Shown: positions 8,632 to 20,200 of the stretch, one piece after another | How the letters are laid out: each line of letters starts with the position of its first letter | Position numbering within the stretch: position 1 is the first letter of the stretch | Source: a virus | Length of the DNA stretch: 27,853 nt | IMG/VR virus record: IMGVR_UViG_3300034068_001138 | Span: 1-27,853 of that record | Reading direction: 5' to 3' (one strand) | Program-made: the position numbers and the translations under genes | Notes under the pieces: generated by a model | Databases searched by the model: none | What the model was told of the DNA's origin: nothing | The model's input: the letters and a program-made list of their open reading frames with translations, nothing else

Positions 8632-11597
8632 TATTCGCAAATTAAAGTTATATCAATACCAACGTTTATCACCAATGTACTATCATATGTATTTTCATTG
8701 TTGCAAGCAAAATCAACAAAAGTAACATTGTTATTGTTTGGTAAAGAATAATTTATATCATATTTGGTCACCCCTTCTAATCCTGTTAAAACTGCTGAAT
8801 TCCAAGCAGAACTAGTAGGAACATCATCACTACCCAAACCATTATAAAACTCAACTTTGGATACTATTGTATTATTTAATATTATTTCAACATACCAAGT
8901 TGTCAATACATTATCACTAGAACATGTATCACTAAAATCAAGTTTTGCCTCTGAAATACTATCACCCAAAATATCATTAAATGATTTTGATGGATAAACT
9001 AGAAGATTAATATTATTTTTATCGCATATATCTTTAAATATTGGTGAAGTGATATACTCGTCTCCATCTGCAATTGATGTTAAACCAAATACCACAACAC
9101 CATTGCCTGTTGTTATCACTTGTGGTGATGTTCCTCCAGTTATACTAAATCTTTTATATGCATATTTTTGTCTATGAAATGGTGAATTCTCATATTTAAC
9201 ACCCCCCATCCATAATGTTGTTGCTGGAATCATTTGTTCAACAAGATTAATCCAATTTGGGTTAATCCCATTCACATATTCAATTAATTTATCATAAGTA
9301 TATTGATTGGTATCAATATTATTAGTTATCTTTGCTTCAATATATTTCCAAAATATGGATTGTAATACTGGATATCCCCCGGTTTTACCATCTGTGATGT
9401 ATAACCTATTCCTAACATTAATCATATCATTTGCAAAAGTTTGAGCAAATTCAAAAAATGATTTTGATTTTGGTTGTGGATTAATTATGGTTGAATCTGT
9501 TCCCCCAGTTGTAGGATAAGGATATGTTAATCCAGATTGCGGAATTGGGTAATCCTTTTCTCTTGATTGAACCCATATATCATAAAGCAATCCTTGTGCT
9601 GGATTTAAAAATAAACTAACATTTTTTACATTTAACAATAATCTCTCATCTGGTAAAGTATAATAAGCATTATAATCCCCATCAGATGAATTTCTTAATA
9701 ATAAATTAGAACTATTCCAAGATTTTTTATTATCAATAACTTTCTCCAAACTAAACCCCTCATCAATGTATGGAAATTTCCTTAACCTATCCAAATATTT
9801 TTCACCATACGTTAATTTCTCAAATTCAACCCCATAAGTTATTTCAGTCCCAACTTGCCTTCTGGTATTAACTTGTAAACTTCTATGTTCAGGAGTTAAT
9901 TGATACCAACCTGCCCCCATCTGAAAGAAAAAATCATCTGTTTCTTTTATCTGTGGATAACCTGTTGTCACATCAAGGGGGTAATTAACTTTAGTGGTAT
10001 TTACAATTCTGGTATTTGCTGTAAATGCACTATATGTTCTACCTGAAAGTGGATATGTTGTACTTAATACAATTGGATCATTATCAATATATGACCCAGT
10101 ATTAATTTTAACTAATTCAGAATTAAATTTATCTAAATTTATTTTTTGGTCAGCCAAATAAATATGTTCATTAAATTCTATTAATGCATCTGGTATGCCA
10201 AATAATTTAAGAATAAACTCAATGGATTTTCTTGTCCCCTTGGATTTGAAAAGGTAAAATGAATTTATAACCAAATTTCTATAAAAAGAATAGTTTAATT
10301 CTAATGGAGTTTGTGAACGATTATATGCTGGAAATTTAAAATCACTATTATTTCCAAATAAAGATTCAACTAAAGTCTGATCCGTTATAAATTGGAAATT
10401 CTCTGCCCAACCTAATGTATTTGCCAAATTTGATAATAATTGTGATGGTATATCATTTTTTGGGGTATAATTAACAGAATTCATAAAAGCAAGAGAATCA
10501 ATAAACTTCTTAACTTCATCAAAACTTCTACCATATATCTGTAAAACACTTTCAACCCTTCTGTCAAATGTATCAAATTCTTTCAAAGAGTCTGAAACCA
10601 AAAATCTTGAAATTAAATTTGTCCTAACACTATCAAAGTATTCTGCAATTTCTTGTAATTCATTTATATAATTGGTGAAACTTGAACTTGAAATGTCAAT
10701 ATTCCAAATACCATCTAATGGAAATGTAATATCCCTATTATATACCAAAAATTCCCCATTGATATTTTCTTCTGGGACTTGTAAAGTCATAGTATATTTT
10801 GGTATGGATATGGTATTTAGCATATATTGCTCAATCTCATCAAAATCAGTTTTTAATACCAAATTATACAAATAATCATTTGGCTTGATGATATAAGAAT
10901 CAACTGATTGAGAACCCCCAGAAAATGGATTACCTTCAACAATAATCTTTAACACCCCAGTATTAAGATTATTTGATTTATCCAAATTTAACAAGGGATA
11001 ATTTACCCCATTTAATTGCAAATCATAATCCAAATAAAATTTTGATAAATTTCTATATTCTGAAATAGCAATTTCCCTAGATTTTATATTAGTTTCAGCA
11101 TTTTTAGAAAAATCAATTCCAAATGGGTTATATATTTTTTCAATATTTATATCAAATTCAGTTTCATTTAAAACTTGGTCATATAAAATATTTGTTGCTG
11201 TATATCCTGTACTAAAATTAATATCATATAAATTTATATCAATTGATGCTGGATAATAATTTATTATTTTTGTTATAGATACTGAAAATCTTTTTGCCAA
11301 TGATCCATATAAGGTAAACCCCATAACTTGGGTCAAATCATAGTTGGGGTAAACATTTAATTCCTTTGAAACTAATTCCCTAAAACTACTATTATTATCA
11401 ATACTTAAAGATTCAAGAGTTATTGGATTACTAAATGAATTAACATATAAAGTAATAGGGGCATCATCTGTTATGGATGACCTAAACTCAAAAGTTCCAA
11501 GCGTTAACCCCCCTCCTTCAGTAACTTGAAGTCCAACAATATTATCAAAAACTCCAACCCCACTACCAGGTGAATCTGTTATAATTATTTTTGGCAT
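8631..11597 (-). CDS. Large baseplate wedge protein with tail-protein-I-like core
   Basis: A 988-residue protein. Residues about 310-500 contain a helical region followed by LFKSKGTRKSIEFILKLFGI, which matches the pattern of phage tail protein I and related wedge proteins (a helix, then 'KGT..si...l.llGi'). The N-terminal 300 residues are beta-rich and the last about 75 form a small Ig-like domain with several Cys. Its length is close to T4 gp7 (about 1030 residues), and it belongs to a cluster with gp6-like and gp25-like genes, so a gp7-type wedge role is plausible. I do not see direct gp7 similarity. Translation is probably coupled to both neighbours by TAATG overlaps. Baseplate assignment is moderate; the exact part is uncertain. 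Confidence 0.55.
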   Translation of the reverse strand: MPKIIITDSPGSGVGVFDNIVGLQVTEGGGLTLGTFEFRSSITDDAPITLYVNSFSNPITLESLSIDNNSSFRELVSKELNVYPNYDLTQVMGFTLYGSLAKRFSVSITKIINYYPASIDINLYDINFSTGYTATNILYDQVLNETEFDINIEKIYNPFGIDFSKNAETNIKSREIAISEYRNLSKFYLDYDLQLNGVNYPLLNLDKSNNLNTGVLKIIVEGNPFSGGSQSVDSYIIKPNDYLYNLVLKTDFDEIEQYMLNTISIPKYTMTLQVPEENINGEFLVYNRDITFPLDGIWNIDISSSSFTNYINELQEIAEYFDSVRTNLISRFLVSDSLKEFDTFDRRVESVLQIYGRSFDEVKKFIDSLAFMNSVNYTPKNDIPSQLLSNLANTLGWAENFQFITDQTLVESLFGNNSDFKFPAYNRSQTPLELNYSFYRNLVINSFYLFKSKGTRKSIEFILKLFGIPDALIEFNEHIYLADQKINLDKFNSELVKINTGSYIDNDPIVLSTTYPLSGRTYSAFTANTRIVNTTKVNYPLDVTTGYPQIKETDDFFFQMGAGWYQLTPEHRSLQVNTRRQVGTEITYGVEFEKLTYGEKYLDRLRKFPYIDEGFSLEKVIDNKKSWNSSNLLLRNSSDGDYNAYYTLPDERLLLNVKNVSLFLNPAQGLLYDIWVQSREKDYPIPQSGLTYPYPTTGGTDSTIINPQPKSKSFFEFAQTFANDMINVRNRLYITDGKTGGYPVLQSIFWKYIEAKITNNIDTNQYTYDKLIEYVNGINPNWINLVEQMIPATTLWMGGVKYENSPFHRQKYAYKRFSITGGTSPQVITTGNGVVVFGLTSIADGDEYITSPIFKDICDKNNINLLVYPSKSFNDILGDSISEAKLDFSDTCSSDNVLTTWYVEIILNNTIVSKVEFYNGLGSDDVPTSSAWNSAVLTGLEGVTKYDINYSLPNNNNVTFVDFACNNENTYDSTLVINVGIDITLICE

Positions 11598-12490
11598 TAT
11601 TCTAGTATATTATCTAAATTTTTACTTATGTCAACATCATCCCCCCTATCTTGTCTAACTTCATATAATAAATTAGTAAATTGGTTTCTAACTTCAAATA
11701 AATTATATTGTTTGTAAATATTATTTGCTGTATCATATAAAGTATAGATACCATCTTCAACTGATTTAGTTTGGTTGCCAAATAAACCAATTGCCAATGT
11801 GGATATATCATGTTCAACCATTTCAATTTCAAGCGTTGTGGGGTTGAAATAACTATTTGTTATAATAATTTCTTGATTTGGCTGCCCAATAAATGGAACT
11901 GCATTGGTTTTGTTTGAAGGTGAACTACTTGGTGATAATGTTAAAAACACCAAATTAGTGTCATTATCAACATATCTATATCTAATTGATTTTACACTAG
12001 TATTTACTTCATTTGTCACTATGGGTTCACAAAAAAAAGATGATGTAACTATTCTAAAGAAATTTGGAACTTTTTGTTTATTATTTAAATATTCAACACG
12101 ATACCCAACCAACTCTTGGGGTGATGCAAATTTATTTCTAAAGTCTGCTGGAACATTATCCAAATTGATAACAATCCCCTTAACATTAGGAAGAGCACTT
12201 AACACCCCACAATCAGTAATTTTTGTTCTAATTTGTGCTGGTCTTAAATAAACAGTATAATAACCCAATGCATTAAATTCTGTTGCTGGTAATGTTAACT
12301 TATATAAACCCCCCAATAATTCAACATTATTTGCATCCTCAAAATAAGGGGTCAAAATATCAGTTGCTGATAATTTTTTTTGCACAATTGTTTCACTCTG
12401 ATCCCTGGTTGGGGAGTAAACCATTATAATCTCAACATCTTCAGGATTTACATCACTAGGTCTAACCGTGCCATATGTACCAATTGCCAT
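11597..12490 (-). CDS. Conserved-looking baseplate-cluster protein, function unknown
   Basis: A 297-residue soluble protein without signal peptide or membrane segment. It starts MAIGTYGTVRPSDVNPEDVE and has alternating beta-strand patterns (for example YYTVYLRPAQI, KGIVINLDNV), an NNxVFLTLSPSS turn region, and a helical C-terminal tail (residues about 255-297: NLFEVRNQFTNLLYEVRQ). The composition, less Asn-rich and more even than its neighbours, suggests a structural protein that makes specific contacts rather than a fibre repeat. Its stop overlaps the 988-residue gene's ATG by one base, so the two products may be made in equal amounts and interact. I recognise no family. Confidence 0.6.
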   Translation of the reverse strand: MAIGTYGTVRPSDVNPEDVEIIMVYSPTRDQSETIVQKKLSATDILTPYFEDANNVELLGGLYKLTLPATEFNALGYYTVYLRPAQIRTKITDCGVLSALPNVKGIVINLDNVPADFRNKFASPQELVGYRVEYLNNKQKVPNFFRIVTSSFFCEPIVTNEVNTSVKSIRYRYVDNDTNLVFLTLSPSSSPSNKTNAVPFIGQPNQEIIITNSYFNPTTLEIEMVEHDISTLAIGLFGNQTKSVEDGIYTLYDTANNIYKQYNLFEVRNQFTNLLYEVRQDRGDDVDISKNLDNILE

Positions 12491-12525
12491 AATTTTTTTT
12501 TATATTAATATAAATAGTTTATTCT

Positions 12526-13557
12526 TTATTTATTTGTTAAATTAAAATATCCATATCCATATTTTTCCATATCTAACAAAGTTCTCACCTCACCAAGTCT
12601 TTGAACTCTTTCATATCCAGAATTTTTCCCCCTCTCAATAAAAACATTTGAAAAAATTTGAACATCAGAAACGCTCTTCATTAATAAATCATTTTTAACA
12701 ATTGGACTTGGGTATATTGGCTCTTTTTTAATATTTGTTTTAAATATTGTTATTCCATTTTGATAATCAATATAATCAATATTGCTAATGGTATATGCTG
12801 TGAAAATGGTTTCTTTAATTTCTGTTAATTTTCCCTCAAAACCATTTTTATTTACCAACTTACCAACTTTAAATTCATCTTTACCATAAATAGCCAAATC
12901 ATTTAATCTTGATTTTGTATAACCAGACACATCAACTGAACTAACATCATTGTATGAATATTTTTTTAATCCAGTATCCCCTGTGAAGATATAATCATAA
13001 TTTATATTAGTATTCTTCCAAGGACCAGCATTTGGTATATATGATGTTGTGCCAAATGGATTTGATATGGTAGCTAATTTAAATGGTTTTTTTATTGTCT
13101 TACTGACAATGTTTGAACCAAAATTATTTCTTTGTGTTAATGTTAAAGTAAATTCCCCATCTGATTTGGTATAAGTATGGCACAATTTAGGAGATATCAT
13201 TTGTTCAATTTGCCCATCACCCCAATCTATCAAATAAGTAGAATCCAATGTTGATGTCTTAACTATTGAGGTATTTGAAACACAAATTCTACTATCATTT
13301 TCCCCAGAAAATACAAAGTTTGTTGCAACATCTTTTTGTGTTATTGCACCATCAAATTCTGAATAATACCCCATATCAACAATATCTTGCGTTAACAAAA
13401 TAGGAATTGTTAATCCTGTTAATGTTGATGCCCCATTTGTCCCACCTGATAAAATATTTGTCATACCAGTATAAACGCCAATTGTCTTACCACTATAATC
13501 AAAGTATTTAATTAATGATGATACCGACTCAGGGGATATTTTAATTTTATATATCAT
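12526..13557 (-). CDS. PKD-domain-like structural protein
   Basis: A 343-residue protein. Residues about 78-156 look like a PKD (polycystic-kidney-disease) Ig-like fold: YLIDWGDGQIEQ with the hallmark WGDG (112-115), then CHTYTKSDGEFTLTLT, equivalent to the family's 'H.Y...G.y.V.l'. The rest is beta-rich and unassigned. PKD domains are common in extracellular adhesins and carbohydrate-active proteins of Bacteroidota and serve as spacers or protein-binding units. The ATG overlaps the upstream stop by four bases (ATGA). It is placed among baseplate genes, so a virion role is inferred. Confidence 0.6.
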   Translation of the reverse strand: MIYKIKISPESVSSLIKYFDYSGKTIGVYTGMTNILSGGTNGASTLTGLTIPILLTQDIVDMGYYSEFDGAITQKDVATNFVFSGENDSRICVSNTSIVKTSTLDSTYLIDWGDGQIEQMISPKLCHTYTKSDGEFTLTLTQRNNFGSNIVSKTIKKPFKLATISNPFGTTSYIPNAGPWKNTNINYDYIFTGDTGLKKYSYNDVSSVDVSGYTKSRLNDLAIYGKDEFKVGKLVNKNGFEGKLTEIKETIFTAYTISNIDYIDYQNGITIFKTNIKKEPIYPSPIVKNDLLMKSVSDVQIFSNVFIERGKNSGYERVQRLGEVRTLLDMEKYGYGYFNLTNK

Positions 13558-14144
13558 TTTCTGCTTATATATTCATACCATAAAATTGGTGATCCAGAAA
13601 TACCAATCCTATTATCTTTTTTAATATCAAAATATTCATATGTCTTATTATCATAATCCAATTTTAATTTATAATGAAAATCAAAAACTTCATTTAAATT
13701 ATATCTATCACTCAAATTTGAATCCCCTTGGCAAATATTTGACATTCTTTTAACCATTCCAGTTTTACCATTGAAAAATGTTGCACTAACATAAAAAGTA
13801 TCAAGATTAAATATTGTCTTATCCCTTAACCAATAAATATAAAAACCCTCTGTATTAATGTCGTGATCCAAATAATACTCTGGAATTATTAAATTATTTG
13901 ATTGAATTCCATTGCTGGCTTGTAATATAGTTGTAAAATATAATTTTTGCGATTTACTAAAAGGGGTGTCATAATAATCTAATTTGAAAAATGAATTATT
14001 AAAACTATTTGTATTAAATCTTACATCATTTTCAATATATCCATTATTTGGGGTCAAATACGTTGTCTTCCAATTTATATTATTGGTAATATCAATTCCT
14101 TGTAAAAAATTAAATTTTATATTTAAACTATAATCTGTTGCCAT
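13554..14144 (-). CDS. Small structural-cluster protein, function unknown
   Basis: A 196-residue, Asn/Tyr/Phe-rich protein with beta-strand spacing and no membrane segment. It starts MATDYSLNIKFNFLQGIDIT and contains GFYIYWLRDKTIFNLDTFYVSATFF as two neighbouring strands. One half (residues 25-110) is compatible with a jelly-roll or Ig-like sandwich. It sits four bases after the FISUMP gene and overlaps the PKD-like gene by four bases. I recognise no family; co-translation suggests that the three proteins assemble together, possibly as one appendage. Confidence 0.55.
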   Translation of the reverse strand: MATDYSLNIKFNFLQGIDITNNINWKTTYLTPNNGYIENDVRFNTNSFNNSFFKLDYYDTPFSKSQKLYFTTILQASNGIQSNNLIIPEYYLDHDINTEGFYIYWLRDKTIFNLDTFYVSATFFNGKTGMVKRMSNICQGDSNLSDRYNLNEVFDFHYKLKLDYDNKTYEYFDIKKDNRIGISGSPILWYEYISRK

Positions 14145-14148
14145 TATA

Positions 14149-15054
14149 TTAATTTTTTATACATCTAACCGAATACCCATTGTTTTTATCATCACATTGG
14201 AAATCCAAATTATTATTATTATATTTTAATTGAATTATTTTGGCAAAATTAACAATACATCCAGTTGTTGTATTAGTCCAAAAAGTACCCGTTTCCCCAA
14301 AGAAATTAAAATTACCATTATACACTCTTCTACCTGCTGGATAACCACTAAATCCACTAGTATTTGTTGCCCCATCATTTGGGCTATCCCACCATACAAC
14401 TCCTTCTGTTTTCATCTTCCCACCTGAAATACTATTACCCCCCAGATATGTGGATAAAGTTGCATAGTCAGCCAATGTGGGAACTCTATACTCGGTTGGA
14501 CATAGATTAGTTGTTGCATAAAAATTATACAAATACCCAAAACAATTATCAATATTATTATTATTATATGCACAATAAGCACCAATTGTTAAATTACTCC
14601 AAGTTGTACTATTAGTTACATTTGGAATATCAGCACCATTATTATACCTTGTTGTTCTTAAATTTTCTGTAAACCAAGTTTGTGTTCCAATGGTAGCTGT
14701 ACCATAATAATTCCCATCCAAATCTGTAACATAAGTTGTACCAGAACAAGTATTGACACTTATCAAAACACCACTTGAATTAATATTGAATACCGTACCC
14801 TTTGTACTGCTAACATACCAACCTTCAGGTAATATCTCATAACCAGTATCTGTCCCAATGTAAATAATATCATTAATCTCTATTCTCTGTGGAGTTCTTT
14901 GGTTTGTCACATATAACTTATCACAATCCCCCACACAAGTTGTTGGTATTGTTGTGCAAAATATTGAATTACAAGCATCACCACTAGTTGCATGATTAAA
15001 CCAACTTGAACATCCACTACCAGGTGTTGGCGCATATACGTTAAATTCACTCAT
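14149..15054 (-). CDS. FISUMP-domain (Fib_succ_major) protein
   Basis: A 301-residue protein. Residues about 108-301 match the Fibrobacter succinogenes major paralogous domain: DLDGNYYGTATIGTQTWFTENL, then a RYNNG loop, YLYNFYA, CPTEYRVPTLADY, an FSGYPAGRR stretch, GTFWT and a closing YSVRCIKN. FISUMP domains have a C-type-lectin/formylglycine-enzyme-like fold and are abundant in Bacteroidota surface proteins and their phages. Residues 1-105 are a Cys-rich N-terminal domain (C15, C28, C33, C40, C44) that probably attaches it to the virion. Ligand binding by the C-terminal domain is inferred. It follows the Thr/Pro-rich gene by one base. A target of a diversity-generating retroelement is possible but no reverse transcriptase is in the window. 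Confidence 0.8.
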   Translation of the reverse strand: MSEFNVYAPTPGSGCSSWFNHATSGDACNSIFCTTIPTTCVGDCDKLYVTNQRTPQRIEINDIIYIGTDTGYEILPEGWYVSSTKGTVFNINSSGVLISVNTCSGTTYVTDLDGNYYGTATIGTQTWFTENLRTTRYNNGADIPNVTNSTTWSNLTIGAYCAYNNNNIDNCFGYLYNFYATTNLCPTEYRVPTLADYATLSTYLGGNSISGGKMKTEGVVWWDSPNDGATNTSGFSGYPAGRRVYNGNFNFFGETGTFWTNTTTGCIVNFAKIIQLKYNNNNLDFQCDDKNNGYSVRCIKN

Positions 15055-15055
15055 A

Positions 15056-15616
15056 TTAATTTGAATTACAATTTTGATTGAATACTATTAGATTATTTGA
15101 TGAATAATATCTTAATTCCGTTGCTGATGGTGTTGGCGTCATTGTTGGAGTTGTTGTATTTGTTGGTGTTATTGAAGTTGTTGGTGTTATGGTTGGTGTT
15201 ATTGATGGTGTTATTGAAGTTGTTGGTGTTATAGTTGGTGTTATTGATGGGGTTGGTGTAAATGTTGGTGTAGCAGATGCTGATGGTTGTATAGTTGGTG
15301 TAACTGATGGTGTTGGTGTATATGTTGGTGTTGTCGTATTGGTTGGTGTTACAGTAGAGGTCATAGTTGGGGTTGGTGTTGGGGTTGGTGTTGGTGTTGG
15401 CGATGCTGACACTGGAATTGGAGGAAAATATCCCTTATGTTGAAATCTAACTATCTCGTAATCTATCTTATCATTTATTGCATTGCTAATTATTGTATCT
15501 TCATATTGTTCAATAACATCATCTTGACCTAAATTTTCCACATTAATACTAACAGGAATGCTTATGGTTAAATCATTAACATTTGGTAATCTTAATTTAT
15601 ATTTATTCACACTCAT
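15056..15616 (-). CDS. Thr/Pro-rich linker protein
   Basis: A 186-residue protein. Residues 1-70 form a compact mixed domain that may anchor the protein. From about 71 to 168 nearly every residue is Thr, Pro, Ser, or a small hydrophobic residue in TPTPT/ITPT/SITP repeats, ending in a short tail ([15 protein letters not shown]) with one Cys. The tract should be an extended, protease-resistant rod. The ATG at 15616 is preferred over an in-frame TTG directly before it. It overlaps the end of the 553-residue gene by 14 bases. It is probably a spacer that displays the FISUMP protein or another tip; that pairing is inferred only from the next gene. Confidence 0.6.
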   Translation of the reverse strand: MSVNKYKLRLPNVNDLTISIPVSINVENLGQDDVIEQYEDTIISNAINDKIDYEIVRFQHKGYFPPIPVSASPTPTPTPTPTPTMTSTVTPTNTTTPTYTPTPSVTPTIQPSASATPTFTPTPSITPTITPTTSITPSITPTITPTTSITPTNTTTPTMTPTPSATELRYYSSNNLIVFNQNCNSN

Positions 15617-17264
15617 CAATAATAGGTTTTACAACAACACCGCTCCCATCATTTAATAATGAATTAAAATCATACCCAGAAGTATCTGGTATTAATTTGA
15701 ATATTACATCTGAAAATGGATAAAATGTATCATTAACATATGGGTAATTAACCCCATTTGAATTCTCATCAAAAAAACCAACACTATAAATATCTCTCCA
15801 CCTAAATTGGGCATCAAATTTTGAATAGAATGCATAGCTTGGGATGTTATCTTTTGATGTTAAACCAACTGATTCAACATAATTTGAAAATACCTTTAAT
15901 GTCATTCTATTATGTGGCTTATAATAATATCCTGACTTATTATTATCATAACCAGCAACCCTAAAAACACTTTCATTATGTTTTATTTTATAATAAAAAT
16001 CTGAAATAACAATCTCCTCTTGATTATATTCATTATATTCACAAAAATCACCATCAAATTCATTGGGGGGATTGTAATAATAAAAATTTGATTTTGCGTC
16101 ATCTGAATATGATATTGCCATAATATTGCTATTGGATAATGTGTTGCTATCATCCCACCAATCACTAACTGACTCACTTCTATTAAAATCCCAGCCTTGT
16201 TTCATTGGTTTATTTTTTGATGCAAAAAACCCAGAATACCCTTTAAATAAAATTGTTAAATATAATTCAGTTAAAGGTCTGTTTCTATTATCAACAATTC
16301 CTTCAATATCAATTTCATCCTGTATGGTAAAATTATATGATTTATTTGAACCTATTCTTTTTGTTGGGAATTTATTATTATTATCATCATAACTTAATGT
16401 TTCTATCCCATCATAAATACCAGATTGAAATCCTGCTTTTGTGGCAACAACTCTATCACCCCCTTTTATAACTTTGTGTTTTCTAATATAATATTTTGAA
16501 ATGGTTTCACCGCTATTGGCACTATTTGTAACACGCCTTAATGTTCCATATACATTTCCTTTTATTTTATCATTAATGTTAATGATGTTAATTATAGTCT
16601 TTTCAGAATTAAAAGAACCATCACCAAATGATAATATATTATGCAAAGATTCATTATTACCAATTTTAATCATCACACTCTCCCCTAAATTCAAATTATG
16701 ATTTAATCCACAAATAATTTTTGTCACATTAAAACCATTAATTGTTATATTTTCAGAAACAAATGGAATGCCATCACCAGCAACCCATTCAAAATCTTTT
16801 CCCTTAAAACCAATATTTAATATCTTTTTATTATCTTCAGAAGATGGATAAGTTAAATAATAATTCCAATTATATGTAAATGCACTAATGCTTTCAAAAC
16901 CAAAAGCAGTTGTTGTTTTTGGTCTAAAAAAATCAAACTCATAAGATTGTAATAACCCCTTTCTAACATTTTTAGATTGAATGATTAATGAAGATTTTAA
17001 TGGATAAATTAATTCATCTTCATATTTGGTTGTTGTTGTTCCAGAATATATATTATTATATAAATAACTTATGTTATAAACTGGTCGTATCTTAAATGAT
17101 GCACTCTTCTCCTTCTCATACAATTCCTTTAAATCTATGTTAACACTTCTATCAAATTCAATTAATTCTTTGGATGAATTAACAAGGTCAACTGATATTT
17201 GTGAATCAATTTCATCCCCAATCTTATTTCTATAAATGCTTGGTACTATAATATAGTTATTCAT
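15603..17264 (-). CDS. Baseplate-cluster protein, function unknown
   Basis: A 553-residue protein with no signal peptide, membrane segment or catalytic motif that I recognise. It opens [20 protein letters not shown], and is rich in Tyr, Asn, Asp and Ser. [16 protein letters not shown] segment near residue 357-371 and a strongly aromatic C-terminal third (residues about 420-530) are its most distinctive parts. It overlaps the 1700-residue gene's end by eight bases and precedes the Thr/Pro-rich gene. It is likely a wedge or periphery protein that contacts the 1700-residue protein. Confidence is for a real gene and structural role only. Confidence 0.55.
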   Translation of the reverse strand: MNNYIIVPSIYRNKIGDEIDSQISVDLVNSSKELIEFDRSVNIDLKELYEKEKSASFKIRPVYNISYLYNNIYSGTTTTKYEDELIYPLKSSLIIQSKNVRKGLLQSYEFDFFRPKTTTAFGFESISAFTYNWNYYLTYPSSEDNKKILNIGFKGKDFEWVAGDGIPFVSENITINGFNVTKIICGLNHNLNLGESVMIKIGNNESLHNILSFGDGSFNSEKTIINIININDKIKGNVYGTLRRVTNSANSGETISKYYIRKHKVIKGGDRVVATKAGFQSGIYDGIETLSYDDNNNKFPTKRIGSNKSYNFTIQDEIDIEGIVDNRNRPLTELYLTILFKGYSGFFASKNKPMKQGWDFNRSESVSDWWDDSNTLSNSNIMAISYSDDAKSNFYYYNPPNEFDGDFCEYNEYNQEEIVISDFYYKIKHNESVFRVAGYDNNKSGYYYKPHNRMTLKVFSNYVESVGLTSKDNIPSYAFYSKFDAQFRWRDIYSVGFFDENSNGVNYPYVNDTFYPFSDVIFKLIPDTSGYDFNSLLNDGSGVVVKPIIDECE

Positions 17265-20200
17265 TCAAATATTTTGTTTTAAATTTATCCAAAGATGAAA
17301 ATCCTTTCTTTATTCCAAAATAAAAATGAAATGGTGCACCAACAACAAATTTTGTATTTTCTTGTTTAGTTTTATTATATTTACCATTTATATCAGAATA
17401 TATATAACCCCTATGTGAATTATATGCTATATCTGAATTGTCTGAAACAAAATAATCTGTGCTATCATATTCACTAAACTTTGCTGTATCATTATTTCTG
17501 GGTTTAATTCTTTCAAGAGATTGATACTTTTTTGCAACAATATCAACTTTTTGTGTTCCCCAATTATTCTTGTCTGTTCCAAAAATGCTATTAGAATTTT
17601 CTGCCAATTCCCAAGAATAAAATGGAACCTCTTGTGATCTAATATCAAAATATCTTGGGATTAATGAATTTGTAATACTATCTCTAAAACCAATCCTACC
17701 AGGTGATATATAATCTTTATAGGTTAAATCATCTTGCAATGATGAATAAAATACCCCCATATAATTTCTACCCTTTTCTCTAAAAATTAAAGATGGTGAA
17801 TTATTATTGGTGAAAGAATAAAATTCTGATGAAAACTTCACAACGCCAAATTCTGAATTAATAGACATTAATTGTGCCAAATCACCATCTACCTTTTTAC
17901 CATTTCTACTAAAAAATGAATTTATTGTTATATTAGTATTCTTATTAAGATTTTTCAATATACTAGAATCCAAAACCCTACTCATAACAAACATGTTAAT
18001 TAAATCAGAATTATCTGAATAACTTGTATAATTTATTTGATTTACCATATATCCATAAGTATCAAATCCCCTTGACCCAATTAATAACTTATTTTTAATA
18101 CCCAAATTAATTATGGTTGTTGGATACATTAAATTATAATAATTTAACTTGTTTGCAATATAATTATTCTGGTTGCCAACAAATTGCCCCATAGTTGTTC
18201 CACTATAATAAGGGGAACTTCTATAATAAAAGTTTGAAGTTGTATTATCATAATAAACAATATCCTTGCAATATTGTGGATTATTTCTATATGCACCAAT
18301 AGTGTTTGATTTAAATGATGGCATAAACAAAGATCCATTAACCCAGTTATTAACAAATGTTTCTGATACAATACCTCTACATAAACCATAATTTAATTTA
18401 AACCTAAAAGCCCATTCACGGAATGCATCAATGTCTGGCAATAAATCAAGTATAGGTCGTCTAACTAATTGGTAACAACCATCCTTAATATATATAGATT
18501 GTCTTTTAGTTGACTTACATTTTTCAGTTATAGATAATGTTTCTGAATCATTTTTATTTTCATAACAAGATAGGGGAACTAAATCTTTACAAGAATTAAA
18601 TGATGTATTTACACTTGCATACCCTGGTAGCCCCTCTAAATCATTTGCCAAAATATCAGCATCAAAACCAGCATTAATATATAAGGGTGAATTTTCTCCT
18701 GTTGATTTTTTAGGATATTTATATATTGTAAAAGAGTTATTTTGTTGTAATATACCAACCCCATTACTATACCAATTTTTACCATCTAAACCATCTGATG
18801 TTGGTAGCCTATCTGTTCTTAAAATAATTTTGTTACTATTAGAATGAGATAACTTTCTATTCTTTAATTCTAAATGCGAACTATATGAATAGTATAACAT
18901 GAAATTATCAAATTCAAATGGATTAATATCATATTTATTATTTGCCACAACATCACCTTTACCAACCATATATGTACCACCATTAAAATCCAATTTTGAA
19001 TTGCTATATTTTGAATCAATCCATTGGATAGGGGTCTTCTTTGGATAATCCTTTTCCCTCCCCGCACGTTCACTATTGACAATAAAAAAATTATTATCAG
19101 AATCAATAGGTTCAGCACTTACCCAATTTTTTATATACTTAATTAATGTAGGAATAAGGCCTAATTTAATAATAAAAGGTTTAGTTATTGGTGAATTACG
19201 ACCAAATATACCAGAATAATATGAAACAGAATCTGATTCATATGGTCTAAATTCAATTCCTGGTTGAAAACTGTAAGATTCAAAGAAAATATCTTCTTGA
19301 TTTGTTAATGTTTGTGTTGTTATAAAGTCTGATGAGTTACCTCCTTTACCTAAAAGCCTAATATTGCCAGCATATTCATTCAACTTTTGAATTGGTATAT
19401 TTAATTTGGTAGCACTATTTATAATTATATTGCCAAATTCATATCCAAATATTTTACTCAAATCATACTTATTATCATATTCTGGAGAATATGGATCAAC
19501 TCCTCTTTGTAATATTAAAACATATTGATTTTCAATACCATTGAAATATTGGATTGGGTTATCTACCACCAACTCATCCCCGGGTGTACCTTGACCACCA
19601 ATTTTAACTCTAAGTACAGCAGGTGAAGTTAAAACACTAGGTAAATAACCTTTAGTATTTGTATCTGATAATTTTATATAATCTGAATATGTTATACCAG
19701 TAATAACTTGGAAATACTCAATATCCGAAGCATAATACGATGTGCTTGTTGCTCCTGTTATAAATGGTAATTTATATGTTTGACTACCTTCTGTATCTTG
19801 AGTATTTGCATATTTAACATTTATAATGTTATTTGTATTTGTTATTTTAGTTGTTCCATTAACTCCATATATAATCTCACCTTCAATTGTTGTTCCGGTG
19901 ACCAAAAAATTAGGATCTTTTGATAATGAATTATTAACAAAACTTAATATATCCCCAGAATCAAAATAGGCTTCAGATAATAAAACAATTACATTGTCAT
20001 AATGAAATTTATTTCTATTTTCAATAATATCATTAGCAAAAGTAACTTTAACCTTATTTTTTTCATAAAAATAATTCTCCCTTAAATTAAAATAATTAAT
20101 TCTTTCACCAATAGGCAATGTTTCACTATATATACTAATTTTTTTATCAATTTGTATTAATTGAAATTCATCTGACCTAGGCATTTTAATATCTGTCTCA

